A DNA stretch of 64,000 nucleotides from Streptococcus suis (lineage in GTDB: Bacteria; Bacillota; Bacilli; Lactobacillales; Streptococcaceae). Where the stretch lies: assembly GCF_024509525.1 (NCBI RefSeq), contig NZ_JAMWEM010000004.1, forward strand, positions 186,001 to 250,000. Direction: 5' to 3'. The position numbers were made by a program, and so were the translations under genes. The notes under the pieces are model-generated. The model ran no database searches. It was not told where the DNA came from and was given only the letters and a program-made list of their open reading frames with translations. This document shows positions 1 through 9,246 of this stretch, piece after piece. Positions within the stretch are counted from its first letter, which is position 1. Each line of letters starts with the position of its first letter.

Positions 1-1658
1 CTAACACTATAAAATCCATCAAACTTGCTGTTTGGAGTGTTGCAAATGGCCAGGATGATATTGTTTGGTATCCTGTTACCCAAAATAGCGATGGAACTTA
101 CTCACTTCAGATTTCATCCTCCAAGCATCTTGATTTAGGAGGGCAATATCAATTCCATCTCTATATTGAGAATAATGCTGGACAGATGTTCAATGTAGCT
201 ACTCAAACTGCGACCCTGCCTCAAGCAAAGGCCAAAGCTAACTTGAATATCGTAAATGTAAATACAAAGCAAGCAAGCTTCACTGTAAAAATCTCCAACC
301 TATTAACTCCAGGGGGGATGAAAGAGTTGCTAATTCCTGTCTGGTCTGAACATAATGGGCAAGATGATATCGTTTGGTATACTGCCCAAAAACAAACAGA
401 CGGAACCTATCGTGTTGATATTCGTGCATCTAATCATAAATATACAAGCGGAAAATATGTCATTCACGCTTACTATAAAAACAATGCTGGCGACCTGCAA
501 TTCCTATCTAGTACATCCACTACCGTCACTGTCCCGCAAGTAATCGGAACTGTTACCCTATCGAGTGTAAATCCCACAAACTGGACTTTTACAACTTCGA
601 TTTCTGATGCCTATGCGTCACGAGGAATTGCAAAAGTAAAAGTTGCTGTTTGGTCTGAACAAAATGGACAAGATGATTTACATTGGTATGATGCAACGTC
701 TCTTGGGAGCGGGAAACACTCTGCTTTAACTCGCTTGTCTAATCATGGATTCGCTAGCGGAATTTATCAAGTTCATACCTATTATGAATTAAAAGATGGA
801 ACACTTGTAGGTGTGGACTCTCGGAAAATTACTGTACAAGTCGCTAGCCAAAGACCTGGAATACAACAGCAATTACAGACAATCTTGGGCCACTTCAACA
901 ATTTATTTGGAACTGTACCAGGCGAACATTCTTTCTATGTCCGTTCTACTAGTGGTACTGAATTCATTCAAACTAATGATCGCATCCAACGGTCTGCTTC
1001 TACCATTAAATTATTCATTCTAGCCGCAGCTTACAACAAGGCACACAGAGGAGAATTAAACCTAAGCGCTCCATATACCATCAAAGCAAGTGATATTGTT
1101 ACAGCCTCACAAAGTTTAGGAAATGCTGCTGGTCAAACATTCACTATCGGACAAATTGCTCGTTTCATGGTGGAAACCAGTGACAATACTGCTACAAATA
1201 TTATTATGAGACAAATCGGCGGTGTTGATGCTGTTAATGCTGAAATCCGTAAATTAGGCTACACAAAAACAACTATGGAACGCTATATGCACGATCCTGT
1301 AGCTATTGCAGCAGGGCTCGATAACTATATCTCCGCTCAAGAAGCGGCGGACTTAATGACAAATATATTAAACAAAACGCTGATCAGCACTGGTGCCGAT
1401 GGACAGATGAGAAATGATTTATCTAATAATTATTACGCATATTGGTTGACTGCAAGTATCAAACAATATGCTGTAGTATTTGATAAGCCAGGAAATCATA
1501 GTGGCTATGGTGTTGAGAATGACATCGCCATTATTACACGCAATGGGCAATCTGTTGCTGTAGCATTGCTAACTCAATATACCGGAAGTAATAGTTTAAC
1601 CTATACCAGCCGATTCGACAAGTTAGGCTTACTGATCTACAATACCATCGGACAATAA
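1..1658 (+). CDS. Repeat protein with C-terminal beta-lactamase-like serine hydrolase domain (5' end outside window)
   Basis: The frame is open from base 3, so the N-terminus lies left of the window. Three tandem units of about 90 residues are visible, each with a V-W-S-x-x-N-G-Q-D-D-x-x-W-Y core. They resemble the GBS Bsp-like repeat found in streptococcal surface and cell-wall proteins. The C-terminal ~250 residues look like a class A beta-lactamase-type fold: an STIK (SxxK) motif with its Ser codon at 999, an SDN motif near 1182, and KPG in place of KTG near 1488. By family this suggests a secreted cell-wall-associated serine hydrolase, not necessarily an antibiotic-hydrolysing one. Signal peptide and any anchor cannot be judged because the start is missing; there is no LPXTG at the C-terminus. 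Confidence 0.75.
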   Translation, partial: NTIKSIKLAVWSVANGQDDIVWYPVTQNSDGTYSLQISSSKHLDLGGQYQFHLYIENNAGQMFNVATQTATLPQAKAKANLNIVNVNTKQASFTVKISNLLTPGGMKELLIPVWSEHNGQDDIVWYTAQKQTDGTYRVDIRASNHKYTSGKYVIHAYYKNNAGDLQFLSSTSTTVTVPQVIGTVTLSSVNPTNWTFTTSISDAYASRGIAKVKVAVWSEQNGQDDLHWYDATSLGSGKHSALTRLSNHGFASGIYQVHTYYELKDGTLVGVDSRKITVQVASQRPGIQQQLQTILGHFNNLFGTVPGEHSFYVRSTSGTEFIQTNDRIQRSASTIKLFILAAAYNKAHRGELNLSAPYTIKASDIVTASQSLGNAAGQTFTIGQIARFMVETSDNTATNIIMRQIGGVDAVNAEIRKLGYTKTTMERYMHDPVAIAAGLDNYISAQEAADLMTNILNKTLISTGADGQMRNDLSNNYYAYWLTASIKQYAVVFDKPGNHSGYGVENDIAIITRNGQSVAVALLTQYTGSNSLTYTSRFDKLGLLIYNTIGQ

Positions 1659-1707
1659 TACGTTTGTTAAAAATATCGCAACAAAAACTTGATGCCTCAT
1701 ATACATA

Positions 1708-1748
1708 AAAAAAGACTTCACCAGATAAACATTGGTGAGGTCTTTTTC
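1708..1748. terminator. Bidirectional rho-independent terminator
   Basis: The arms aagac-t-tcacca and tggtga-g-gtctt surround a short loop, with A-rich and T-rich flanks on the two sides. It sits between the convergent hydrolase gene and folC and can serve both. Confidence 0.8.
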
Positions 1749-1753
1749 AACTA

Positions 1754-3001
1754 TTAATTCAAAATGTATTTGCGTACTGGGGCAATAAAGTAGAGGGAGC
1801 CTGTCACGACATACAAGGTGTCCTTTCGAGTTCGGTCAACATCGGCCAACCAGTCTTCAAAGGAAGCAATCGAGGGATAGCTGGTTGGATAATTCTCCAA
1901 AGCTAGAGCTCGCGGGTCATCAAAACTCGTGACGGTCACCTGACCGACTGCAGCTAGTTGACGGAGCATGGTTTCAACTGGTTTGGTCGCAATAGCCGCA
2001 AAGAGAATGGTAATTTCCTTATCTGCATACTCCGTCTGCAAGGTCTGGCAGAGGGCAGCAATGCTCTCATCATTATGAGCTCCGTCTAGTAGCAGATTTG
2101 GCCCAATCAATTCTTGCCTGCCTGGCCAAAAAGTCTTCGCCAATCCTGCTCGCATAGTTTCTGGAGTAAGCTTGGGAAATTCTTCTGCCAGTAGGAAGGC
2201 TGTGGTGACGGCCAAGGCTGCATTTTGAGCCTGGTGCTGACCTGTCATGAGCAACTGCACATCCCTCAAACTGCCTTGAGGGGTCTGAATCTGCCAGCCT
2301 GCTCTGCTATTTTCCAAAACCATATCCCGCCCCAATCGGTAGGTGGGGCTGCCCAAGGTCTTAGCAGCCTGCTCAAAGACAGAGGCAACTGCTGGCTGCT
2401 CCGTCGCATAGATGAGGGGGACGCCAGGCTTAAGGACACCAACTTTGTGGCCAGCAATCTCTGCGTGGGTCTGCCCCAAAAAGGCCTGGTGATCCAGTCC
2501 GATAGAGGCAATAATCACCGCCAGGGGATGCAGGACGTTGGTCGCATCTAGCAAGCCGCCCATGCCTGCTTCGATGAGGACCAGGTCTGGCTGGACGTAG
2601 TCTGCAAAATAAACCAGCATAGTCACGACGATGATTTCAAAGTCAGATGCCTCTTGCAAGTCTGTTTCTTTCGGCAGACGAGCGATGAGGGGCTGGAGTT
2701 TGGTTACAAGAGCCAGCAAATCCGCCTCGGAAATCATCTGACCCTGATAGACAATCTGCTCGCGGAAATCAATGATAGAGGGCGAAGTAAAGCGACCGAC
2801 CCGATAGCCTGCCTCCTGAAACATGGCCTCCAAGTAGGCAACAGTCGAGCCCTTTCCATTAGTCCCGACCACATGAATCGTAGCCAGGCGTTTTTCCGGA
2901 TTGCCCAGCTGGTCTAGTAGCCACTGCACACGGGCCACTCCCTTATCAAAGGCCAGTTGAGGCCGTTCCTCTAACCAACTCATTATTTCTTGATAATTCA
3001 T
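1754..3001 (-). CDS. folC: Folylpolyglutamate synthase / dihydrofolate synthase, copy 1
   Basis: 415 residues, a normal FolC/Mur-ligase length. The ATP-binding loop GTNGKGST is at about residues 47-54. The conserved GGLLDATNV element near residue 150 and the LLLDGAHN motif in the C-terminal domain are intact. The enzyme adds glutamate to dihydropteroate and folates in the cytoplasm. The ATG at 2999-3001 follows a GGTGAGG-like RBS. A second folC lies at 57199-58434; this copy has the more canonical motifs, so it is the better candidate for the essential housekeeping enzyme (inference). Confidence 0.93.
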   Translation of the reverse strand: MNYQEIMSWLEERPQLAFDKGVARVQWLLDQLGNPEKRLATIHVVGTNGKGSTVAYLEAMFQEAGYRVGRFTSPSIIDFREQIVYQGQMISEADLLALVTKLQPLIARLPKETDLQEASDFEIIVVTMLVYFADYVQPDLVLIEAGMGGLLDATNVLHPLAVIIASIGLDHQAFLGQTHAEIAGHKVGVLKPGVPLIYATEQPAVASVFEQAAKTLGSPTYRLGRDMVLENSRAGWQIQTPQGSLRDVQLLMTGQHQAQNAALAVTTAFLLAEEFPKLTPETMRAGLAKTFWPGRQELIGPNLLLDGAHNDESIAALCQTLQTEYADKEITILFAAIATKPVETMLRQLAAVGQVTVTSFDDPRALALENYPTSYPSIASFEDWLADVDRTRKDTLYVVTGSLYFIAPVRKYILN

Positions 3002-3179
3002 ATCCTCACCCTTACTAGAAGTAACTGCAGAGAGCCTATTGTCTTTGAGTGCTCAAATTCACATTTTTTACAAGACATTCATAAGAAAATAGCCTTTAAC
3101 TGTCTTCCTATGAAGGCTAGTCTCTTCCCTTATTTTATCATATCCAATAATCTCTGACTACACCAGAGAAGAAAGAAAA

Positions 3180-3195
3180 AGCTGGATACCCAGCT
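3180..3195 (-). terminator. Terminator downstream of ackA
   Basis: A 6-bp stem (AGCTGG / CCAGCT) with a GTAT loop is followed on the minus strand by a T-rich run, just after the ackA stop codon. Confidence 0.75.
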
Positions 3196-3203
3196 CTTCC
3201 ATT

Positions 3204-4391
3204 TTATTTCAAACGTCCCACTTCACGTGCAATAACCAATTCTTCATCAGTTGGAATAACCAGAACGCGAACTTTTGACTCAGGTGTTGAAATATCCCCG
3301 TAGTTGCCAAACACGTTTTTCGCTGGATCTAATTTAATTCCAAACCAAGACAAACCTTCAATGACATCGTTTCGCATAAGTGGTGCATTTTCACCCATCC
3401 CTGCAGTGAAGACAATAGCATCTGCGCCATTAAGAACAGCGAGATATTGACCGATGAACTTCTTGATGCGATCAATAAAGATATTATAAGCCAAGACTGC
3501 ATCTGGATTTTTATCTTGCAAACCAGCCTCAATATCGCGCATATCACTAGAAAGGCCTGACACACCTAACAAACCAGACTGCTTATTAAGTACGTTAACC
3601 ACATCCGCCGCATCATTTAAACCCTCAACATTTTCAATCAAGTAAGGGATAATAGCCGGATCAATATCACCTGAACGAGTCCCCATCATAGGACCTGCAA
3701 GCGGAGTGAAGCCCATAGAAGTGTCAACTGATTGACCATGGTAGTTCGCAGTAATGGATACACCATTGCCGATATGGGCTGTAATTAATTTCAATTCTTC
3801 AATTGGACGCCCCAAAACTTTCGCTGCTTCATGAGCAACATAGAAATGACTTGTCCCGTGGGCTCCATATTTGCGCACTTTGTAATCAGTATAATACTTT
3901 TGTGGAATTGGGTATAGGTAGGCATGCTTAGGCATACTAGTGTGAAACGCTGTATCAAAAACAGCCACACTTGTTACGTCTGGCAAGATGTCCTTGAAAG
4001 CACGGATACCAGCAGCATTGGCTGGGTTGTGAAGTGGGGCAAGGCTAGATAGATCTTCAATTTGTTTCAACGCTTCATCCGTAATGACAACTGAATCCTT
4101 GAAGACTTCACCACCTGCTACTACACGGTGACCAACGCCTGTAATTTCTGAGAAATCGGCAATAATATTGTGCTTGAGCAAGTCTTCCAACAATATTTTT
4201 ACTGCTTGTACATGATCAGCAATATCCAAGACCTGTTCAGCTTTCTGATCACCAAATTTTACTGTGACAATTGAATCCTTCAAGCCGATACGCTCAACAA
4301 TCCCTTTTGCTAAGACGATTTCTTCTGGCATTTGATATAGTTGCCATTTCAAACTTGAACTACCTGCGTTAATCGCAATTGTTTTTGACAT
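3204..4391 (-). CDS. ackA: Acetate kinase
   Basis: 395 residues. It converts acetyl phosphate and ADP to acetate and ATP in the Pta-AckA overflow pathway. Visible family motifs are the N-terminal [19 protein letters not shown], the FDTAFH segment with the catalytic Asp, HIGNG, and [10 protein letters not shown]. The start ATG (4389-4391) follows an AAGGGGAAC ribosome binding site. The order methyltransferase-ackA downstream of comG is the usual streptococcal arrangement. A cre-like site lies just upstream. Confidence 0.97.
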   Translation of the reverse strand: MSKTIAINAGSSSLKWQLYQMPEEIVLAKGIVERIGLKDSIVTVKFGDQKAEQVLDIADHVQAVKILLEDLLKHNIIADFSEITGVGHRVVAGGEVFKDSVVITDEALKQIEDLSSLAPLHNPANAAGIRAFKDILPDVTSVAVFDTAFHTSMPKHAYLYPIPQKYYTDYKVRKYGAHGTSHFYVAHEAAKVLGRPIEELKLITAHIGNGVSITANYHGQSVDTSMGFTPLAGPMMGTRSGDIDPAIIPYLIENVEGLNDAADVVNVLNKQSGLLGVSGLSSDMRDIEAGLQDKNPDAVLAYNIFIDRIKKFIGQYLAVLNGADAIVFTAGMGENAPLMRNDVIEGLSWFGIKLDPAKNVFGNYGDISTPESKVRVLVIPTDEELVIAREVGRLK

Positions 4392-4404
4392 AGTGTTCCC
4401 CTTT

Positions 4405-4429
4405 TTAAAGCGTTTTCCTAACTAGTATA
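4405..4429 (-). promoter_or_regulatory. ackA promoter -10 with adjacent cre-like site
   Basis: On the minus strand a TATACT -10 hexamer (4424-4429) is followed by GGAAAACGCTTTAA (4405-4418), which matches the CcpA consensus TGWAANCGNTNWCA at all but two fixed positions. The -35 is poor. Being downstream of the -10, the site would fit repression better than the CcpA activation known in Bacillus. This is a sequence match only. Confidence 0.4.
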
Positions 4430-4441
4430 ACAGATTTTTAC

Positions 4442-5395
4442 CTAAATTGCATTTTCTTGCTTCCAATTTTTAAAATTGACCATAAAGTTCTGAATAGCTT
4501 CTGGTTCTTGTAAGCTCTGCAAGGGATAGACAAATGGCGCTAGAGGTCTAGCCGCTTTCTTTTGCAATACGAAAATGGACTTGGCCATGGCAGCTTTTCC
4601 AAAGAGACTTGATGGCAGGGCAATCATGGCAACGATATTGGCTTCTTCCTGTAACCAACCTTTCAACAAGTCACTCTGCGGACTAGTCAATAAATCATTT
4701 GGAGCCAAGAGAATAGCAAAGCCATCTTTTTCCAGATATTTGAGGGACTGTTCCATGAGTAAATGATGGGCGTAGGTATGCTCAGTTGGACTGGCAACCT
4801 GATAACGGCTGGCAATCTGATCATCTGGATAGTAGCCAATAGGCAAATCTCCCAAAATTACTTGACTTTCCTTCAAAATCTGCGGACGTACCGCATCGCC
4901 CTGGGCAAAAGAAATCTCTGCCTGCATGACATCCGCCATACTGGCCGACAAATCAATCAAGAGGTCATCCACTTCAATCCCCAAGTAGTCCAACTCTTTC
5001 TGGCTGGCATTGAGAATGGTCTGAGCCAAATTGCCTGTCCCCGAACCAATTTCCAGGACCGTCACTTTCGGAGTAGATACTAGTTGGTCTACTAGGAAAG
5101 ATAGGAGAAAGCCGATAGAGTCTGGCGTAAACTGGTGATTGTACTGCATAGGCTCTGTCTGATTGGCCTTGACGAGTAGGAATTGGAAGGCACGGCGCCA
5201 TTCTTCTTTAGTTAAGCCTAGTTGTTTCAAGGTCTTGTTATTATTGACAACAAGGTCCGTCTCATGCTGACCAGCTACGTAAGCAGCATTTTGCTCAATC
5301 ATGGCATCATAGATATTGGTGCCTAGCTGGTTTTGGATAGTCTGTACGTTTTCTAATAGCAGGTCATAAGCCTGTTCGATCTTTTCAAAATTCAT
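4442..5395 (-). CDS. YtxK-like class I SAM-dependent methyltransferase
   Basis: 317 residues. The SAM-binding motif I is VLEIGSGTGNLA near residue 114, and an N-6 adenine methylase-like LPIGYYP segment (in the position of NPPY) follows near residue 184. The family sits between comG and ackA across streptococci and bacilli, and its substrate is not established. The NPPY-type motif is altered, so activity as a DNA methyltransferase should not be assumed. It lies about 55 bp after comGG and may be reached by read-through of the comGG terminator. Confidence 0.8.
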   Translation of the reverse strand: MNFEKIEQAYDLLLENVQTIQNQLGTNIYDAMIEQNAAYVAGQHETDLVVNNNKTLKQLGLTKEEWRRAFQFLLVKANQTEPMQYNHQFTPDSIGFLLSFLVDQLVSTPKVTVLEIGSGTGNLAQTILNASQKELDYLGIEVDDLLIDLSASMADVMQAEISFAQGDAVRPQILKESQVILGDLPIGYYPDDQIASRYQVASPTEHTYAHHLLMEQSLKYLEKDGFAILLAPNDLLTSPQSDLLKGWLQEEANIVAMIALPSSLFGKAAMAKSIFVLQKKAARPLAPFVYPLQSLQEPEAIQNFMVNFKNWKQENAI

Positions 5396-5432
5396 ATCCT
5401 TATCATATCAAAATTTCACAAAGTTTGCACCA

Positions 5433-5463
5433 AAAAGGAGAGCAAACTGCTTACTCTCCTTTT
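5433..5463 (-). terminator. Terminator at the end of the comG operon
   Basis: Ten-base arms (AAAAGGAGAG / CTCTCCTTTT) enclose an 11-base loop and are followed by T residues on the minus strand. The comGG stop codon lies in the loop, so the hairpin overlaps the end of the gene. Confidence 0.7.
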
Positions 5464-5978
5464 AATGCTAATACAACCGGAAATTGATAGTGATAGGATC
5501 CTCCCTTCCCTAATGCTACGATAATCCTTACTTGCTTGTTTTTGACATGATAACTAGCCTGACCCTCTTGAAAAGTGACCGTCCCCTTATCTTCTATCGG
5601 TTTGCTTTCCACATCTTGAGTAGATGATGTGTCAACTGATTTTGCAGTTGATTCTTGCTTGGTGCTGATTGTTTCTTGAACCTCCCCTTCTTCCTTAATA
5701 TTAGCCGTTTCACTAGCTGTTTCTTTATCTTCCTTCATTTCATCTGTTTGACGAGCCTCCTTATTGGCAATCGCTACACGCTCCTGCAAGTCTTCTTCAA
5801 CTTGTTCCAAGACCATCTGAGCCATGATATAAGCAGTCGTTTCTTGCCTTGCCACCTGAACCAAGCGACTCTCAGCCTCTTGGCGGTTTAGATAAAACTG
5901 AAGCAAAAGACTAAAAACAGCCAGCATCAAAAGGGCATAGAGCAGGATACCCGCCTTAACTTTTTTCTTTAAAAGCAT
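5451..5978 (-). CDS. comGG: Competence pseudopilus minor pilin ComGG
   Basis: 175 residues when started at the ATG at 5976-5978, giving MLLKKKVKAGILLYALLMLA: a basic N-terminus plus one hydrophobic helix, as expected for ComGG. A longer frame reading back to 6119 lies entirely inside comGF and is unlikely to be translated. The middle is a Glu/Lys/Ser/Thr-rich low-complexity stretch, and there is no classical prepilin GFxxxE site. Last gene of comGA-GG; the start overlaps the comGF end by 23 bp. Confidence 0.85.
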   Translation of the reverse strand: MLLKKKVKAGILLYALLMLAVFSLLLQFYLNRQEAESRLVQVARQETTAYIMAQMVLEQVEEDLQERVAIANKEARQTDEMKEDKETASETANIKEEGEVQETISTKQESTAKSVDTSSTQDVESKPIEDKGTVTFQEGQASYHVKNKQVRIIVALGKGGSYHYQFPVVLALKGE

Positions 5979-6390
5979 AGATAAAGGTCCGCTCCTCTCC
6001 GTTTTTAAAGCTAAAGTCGATGCGCACCAGCTGGTTTTCTTGGGAAATAGCTGCGCTGTCCACCTGATAAAGCATAGGCTGGTAGCCCTGTCCCCTATCA
6101 TTGGTTTTCCGAAAATCATCTGACCGTGACTTGCCGAAGGCTAATGCTTGTCCATCCTTATTGACATAGACCTTGCCATTTTCAACCTTAACTAAATCCG
6201 ACTGGTCCCACTCCGACCGCAATTGACTAGAGAAGACCAACCATTCCTTTTGAACAGATTGACGTTGGTAATGTGCTTCTTGAACCAACAGTTTTGACAA
6301 GCCTTCAAAGACCAGAAGACTTCCTGATAGGATGACTAAGGCTACCAAGCATTCCAAGAGAGTAAAAGCAGGAATTTTACTTTTTAACAA
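5956..6390 (-). CDS. comGF: Competence pseudopilus minor pilin ComGF
   Basis: 144 residues from a TTG start (6388-6390), chosen because a very strong GGAAAGGAGG RBS lies 9 bases upstream and the product begins LLKSKIPAFTLLECLVAL, a prepilin N-terminus with the cleavage motif A|FTLLE. A longer ATG frame to 6462 would place 24 odd residues before the pilin signal. Minor component of the DNA-uptake pseudopilus; overlaps comGE and comGG, indicating coupled translation. Confidence 0.85.
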   Translation of the reverse strand: MLKSKIPAFTLLECLVALVILSGSLLVFEGLSKLLVQEAHYQRQSVQKEWLVFSSQLRSEWDQSDLVKVENGKVYVNKDGQALAFGKSRSDDFRKTNDRGQGYQPMLYQVDSAAISQENQLVRIDFSFKNGEERTFIYAFKEKS

Positions 6391-6670
6391 CTGATAGAAC
6401 CTCCTTTCCCTCGTGGAAAACCGCAACTCTTTCCGCAGTTCGTTGAACCTGAACTGTAACACCGTTTAAGGCTAGGTTATCTTGCCCGGTCTGAACAGCC
6501 ATCTGTGCTAGATTGAGAACCTCCTGTTGTTCCAATTCCCAAGCCTGTCGCCTACGACCTGCATCCACAGCTGATAAAATCAAGCTGCAAATAGTCACTA
6601 GGGTCGCAAGGGCAACCAGACTTTCTAGCAAAATATAAGCCTTATTCTTCTGTTTTCTTATAGCGACCAC
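6377..6670 (-). CDS. comGE: Competence pseudopilus minor pilin ComGE
   Basis: 97 residues from a GTG start at 6668-6670, the first possible start after an in-frame TAG. The N-terminus is basic (RKQKNKAY) and followed by ILLESLVALATLVTICSLIL, a pilin-like hydrophobic helix. No proper Shine-Dalgarno precedes the GTG, so translation probably depends on coupling to comGD, which it overlaps by 29 bp. Start choice is the main uncertainty. Confidence 0.82.
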   Translation of the reverse strand: MVAIRKQKNKAYILLESLVALATLVTICSLILSAVDAGRRRQAWELEQQEVLNLAQMAVQTGQDNLALNGVTVQVQRTAERVAVFHEGKEVLSVVKK

Positions 6671-7049
6671 TCCCTATATATAATTGATACGTGACTATTT
6701 TTCGACTAAGCCGAAAACGAATCTTGGTCAGAGAAGAATTTCCTCCATTTTCTTCAAATGTGATGGCCTTCCCTTCCAATACTTCTACACTTCTAGGTAC
6801 TTTCACCATCTGATGACCATTTGTCACTTGTTGTTCGCCGATAGTCAGGCTAACTGACTGGTGAGAACTAGCAGCCAATTTCTGACTATCTTTGTAGATG
6901 GCTTCATATTCCCAGAGAAAAATCTCTTCTTGAACAGACTGAAAGACGGTCTGCACTGTTCCCGACAAAGAAACTGCTAAAAAACTAACAACAAATAAGG
7001 TCAGTAGACTTTCCAAAAGCGTGAAAGCCTTATTTTTTCGCCTTAGCAT
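6642..7049 (-). CDS. comGD: Competence pseudopilus minor pilin ComGD
   Basis: 135 residues. It begins MLRRKNKAFTLLESLLTLFV, with a basic leader, the prepilin peptidase motif A|FTLLE and a hydrophobic helix. The remainder is a small beta-rich pilin body. It overlaps comGC by 20 bp and comGE by 29 bp. Acts in assembly of the type IV-like pilus used for DNA uptake. Confidence 0.9.
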   Translation of the reverse strand: MLRRKNKAFTLLESLLTLFVVSFLAVSLSGTVQTVFQSVQEEIFLWEYEAIYKDSQKLAASSHQSVSLTIGEQQVTNGHQMVKVPRSVEVLEGKAITFEENGGNSSLTKIRFRLSRKIVTYQLYIGSGRYKKTEE

Positions 7050-7311
7050 ACTCTTCTGCTTGTTTCTCAGTAATATAGCCAGCTGCCTGCAAATCTGCTA
7101 CCGTAGCTTCCTTATCATGCTCTAATGCATAAAGTTCCATCTGGCTTTCCACGACTTTGACGACAGCTGTACCCCCGGACTCTTTAATCGCTTCTTTTTG
7201 TTTGCTCAAATTTGGCACAAAGAGGAGCAAGAGCAGGCTAATGATCCCCAAAACGACTAACATTTCCACCAGAGTGAACGCTTTTACCTTCATTTCAATT
7301 AACTTTTTCAT
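7030..7311 (-). CDS. comGC: Major competence pilin ComGC
   Basis: 93 residues. MKVKAFTLVEMLVVLGIISL carries a textbook class III (prepilin) signal, processed at A|FTLVE by PilD/ComC, which is not encoded in this window. ComGC is the major subunit of the competence pilus. It starts one base after comGB ends. The C-terminus is Lys/Ala rich, as in other streptococci. Confidence 0.95.
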   Translation of the reverse strand: MKKLIEMKVKAFTLVEMLVVLGIISLLLLLFVPNLSKQKEAIKESGGTAVVKVVESQMELYALEHDKEATVADLQAAGYITEKQAEEYAKAKK

Positions 7312-7312
7312 T

Positions 7313-8350
7313 TTATAACTCCATATTTTGATAAATCGGCAGCAACATGGCTGCGTAGATGAGAACGACCATTAAGGCCACAAAGAGAAAGACCAGCGGT
7401 TGAATCAGCTGCATGGCTCTATTGACCCGGGAGAAAAAATCCTCCCAACACTCTGCCGCATAGACTGTCAACTCGCTCCCCAACTTGGATTTGACCTGAC
7501 CATACTCGACAATCAAACTCAGCTCCCGCTTAAAAAAGGCATAGGTCTTAATGTGTTCGTGAAAGCTCTGACCATTGGAAAGAGACTGCTCCAGGTCCTG
7601 ACCAATCTCTCGAAAGAGCTGCGATTGCTGCTCCTGCATCAAGCCCACAATCTGCGGCAGGTCCAAACCTTGCCCAATCAAACTCCCCCACTCCCTGGCG
7701 TAATAGGCCGTCAGGTAGGTTTGGATGAGTTTTCCGAAAAATGGCAGAGCTGCTAAGCAGGAAAAGACCTTGATTTTATTGCTTTTCCTATACCAAACAA
7801 GACCAGCTAAGACCGACACCAAACTAAGTCCACAGAGGGATAAGAAGATAGTCGGCAGATGATTTATCAGCATAGTCGCAGCATTGCCTTCCTCCAACTG
7901 GGGCAGAAGATAGTTTTTCAAGCCTAGCATAATCAAAAGCAGAAAACCAAGCAAGATTATCGGATAGGTCGCCACCTCAATCAGCTTTTTACGAACCTTG
8001 CTGACATTTTCCAGATAGAACTGAATATGACTCAAACTCAAGCCCGTATTACCATGAACTTCCGACAAAGCCACCTGCGTGACCACGCTGTCTGAAAAGT
8101 TCAAATCGGACAAGAGGCTAGAAAGAGGCTTTCCTGCCAGTAAGCCAGCCTGCAAGACATCCGTATAAGACTCGGCCAACAACCGACTTCTCCTGAGAAA
8201 ATCTACGATTTCTGCCAGATGAAAGCCACTGGAAAAGAGGTTCTGGAAGAGTTGAATAACCTTACGCTGACCGTCCAAGGTCAATTTTCTCGGTTTCCGC
8301 CTGCCGAGGACTGATATGTCCTGCTGCAAGAAGCTGATCAATCTGCGCAT
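7313..8350 (-). CDS. comGB: Competence pilus inner-membrane platform protein ComGB
   Basis: 345 residues from the ATG at 8348-8350 (MRRLISFLQQDIS). A 22-codon longer frame from 8416 lies within comGA and lacks a reason to be used. GspF/PilC-type architecture: two homologous helical domains (around residues 30-130 and 235-330) and three hydrophobic segments, including ATYPIILLGFLLLIML and the C-terminal LVFLFVALMVVLIYAAMLL. It anchors pseudopilus assembly in the membrane. The start overlaps the comGA end by 89 bp. Confidence 0.92.
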   Translation of the reverse strand: MRRLISFLQQDISVLGRRKPRKLTLDGQRKVIQLFQNLFSSGFHLAEIVDFLRRSRLLAESYTDVLQAGLLAGKPLSSLLSDLNFSDSVVTQVALSEVHGNTGLSLSHIQFYLENVSKVRKKLIEVATYPIILLGFLLLIMLGLKNYLLPQLEEGNAATMLINHLPTIFLSLCGLSLVSVLAGLVWYRKSNKIKVFSCLAALPFFGKLIQTYLTAYYAREWGSLIGQGLDLPQIVGLMQEQQSQLFREIGQDLEQSLSNGQSFHEHIKTYAFFKRELSLIVEYGQVKSKLGSELTVYAAECWEDFFSRVNRAMQLIQPLVFLFVALMVVLIYAAMLLPIYQNMEL

Positions 8351-9212
8351 TCCACTGGTCTGCGGAATGGTTTTGGAAGTTTTCACTGGCAAAATCAACA
8401 ACACCTCCTCCCCCAATCAATCGTTGATAGGCAATGCCTTGTAAAGCATGGGCAAGTTCTTCCGGACTGACACCCAGCTCTATCATCCGAGCATAGACAC
8501 CCGAAATAGACTTGGCATGAACAGTTGAAAAGACAGTCGCCCCTGTCAGACTGGCCCGAATGACTGCCCGAGCCGTTTCCGCATCCCGAATCTCTCCGAT
8601 AATCAACAAGTCCGGCCTGTGACGAAGGGACAGCTTGATGAGATTGTCATAGCTAGCACCAATCGCTTCGTTGAGTTGGAGTTGCAACATCCCCTCCTGC
8701 TTGATTTCCACAGGATCTTCAATGGTCAAAATTTGTTTATCTGGGAACTTCAGTCTGGCAAGGTGATACATGAGTGTGGTCTTGCCAGAGCCGACTGGAC
8801 CCGAAAAAAGATAGAGCCCTCGTCCCTTGATTTCTTCGGTAATTCGCTCCGCCGCCTCAAACCAGAACTTGAGGTCATGGTCATTGTCATAGAGGAAACG
8901 GATAACCAAGCTCTCCCTGCCACGATAGTCACCGACAGTTGACAGGCGAAGGGAAATCTCCCCGTCACCGTAGTCATAGTCGCAAGAGCCCTGCTGACTC
9001 CGCCGTTTTTCACCGACATTGAGACCGGCCACAAACTTAAAATGACTGATCAAAGCTGTCACTTCTGCTTCTTCCAATTCTCCGACAAACTGGCGTTCGT
9101 CCATAATTCGTCGGTAGAGTTGATACTGGTCTGCTCGCGGAACAAGGTAGAGGTCACTGACCCGCTCCCCCACTGCCTCCGCAATCAATTTTTGTGCTCG
9201 TTTTTGAATCAT
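8262..9212 (-). CDS. comGA: Competence pilus assembly ATPase ComGA
   Basis: 316 residues of the GspE/PilB secretion-ATPase family. Walker A GPVGSGKTT is near residue 138, followed by the Asp box LTIEDPVEI, Walker B LLIIGEIRD and the His box TVHAKS. It powers pilus extension for transformation. The ATG at 9210-9212 follows a strong AGGAGG site. It is the first gene of comGA-GG and lies 20 bp after a perfect SigX (cin/com) box, so transcription should be confined to the competent state. Confidence 0.96.
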   Translation of the reverse strand: MIQKRAQKLIAEAVGERVSDLYLVPRADQYQLYRRIMDERQFVGELEEAEVTALISHFKFVAGLNVGEKRRSQQGSCDYDYGDGEISLRLSTVGDYRGRESLVIRFLYDNDHDLKFWFEAAERITEEIKGRGLYLFSGPVGSGKTTLMYHLARLKFPDKQILTIEDPVEIKQEGMLQLQLNEAIGASYDNLIKLSLRHRPDLLIIGEIRDAETARAVIRASLTGATVFSTVHAKSISGVYARMIELGVSPEELAHALQGIAYQRLIGGGGVVDFASENFQNHSADQWNAQIDQLLAAGHISPRQAETEKIDLGRSA

Positions 9213-9231
9213 ATATCCTCCTCATTTTATT

Positions 9232-9239
9232 TATTCGTA
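9232..9239 (-). promoter_or_regulatory. SigX (ComX) cin-box of the comG operon
   Basis: The minus strand reads TACGAATA, the exact streptococcal late-competence promoter element, 20 bp before comGA. Presence ahead of comG is the classic arrangement. Confidence 0.93.
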
Positions 9240-9246
9240 AGTCAGC

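Noticed and set aside
2225..2551. Plus-strand ORF opposite folC copy 1
   Set aside because: Shadow of a well-supported gene; low-quality translation.
5979..6119. N-terminal extension of comGG
   Set aside because: The 47 extra residues lie wholly inside comGF, and the pilin-like signal begins at 5978.
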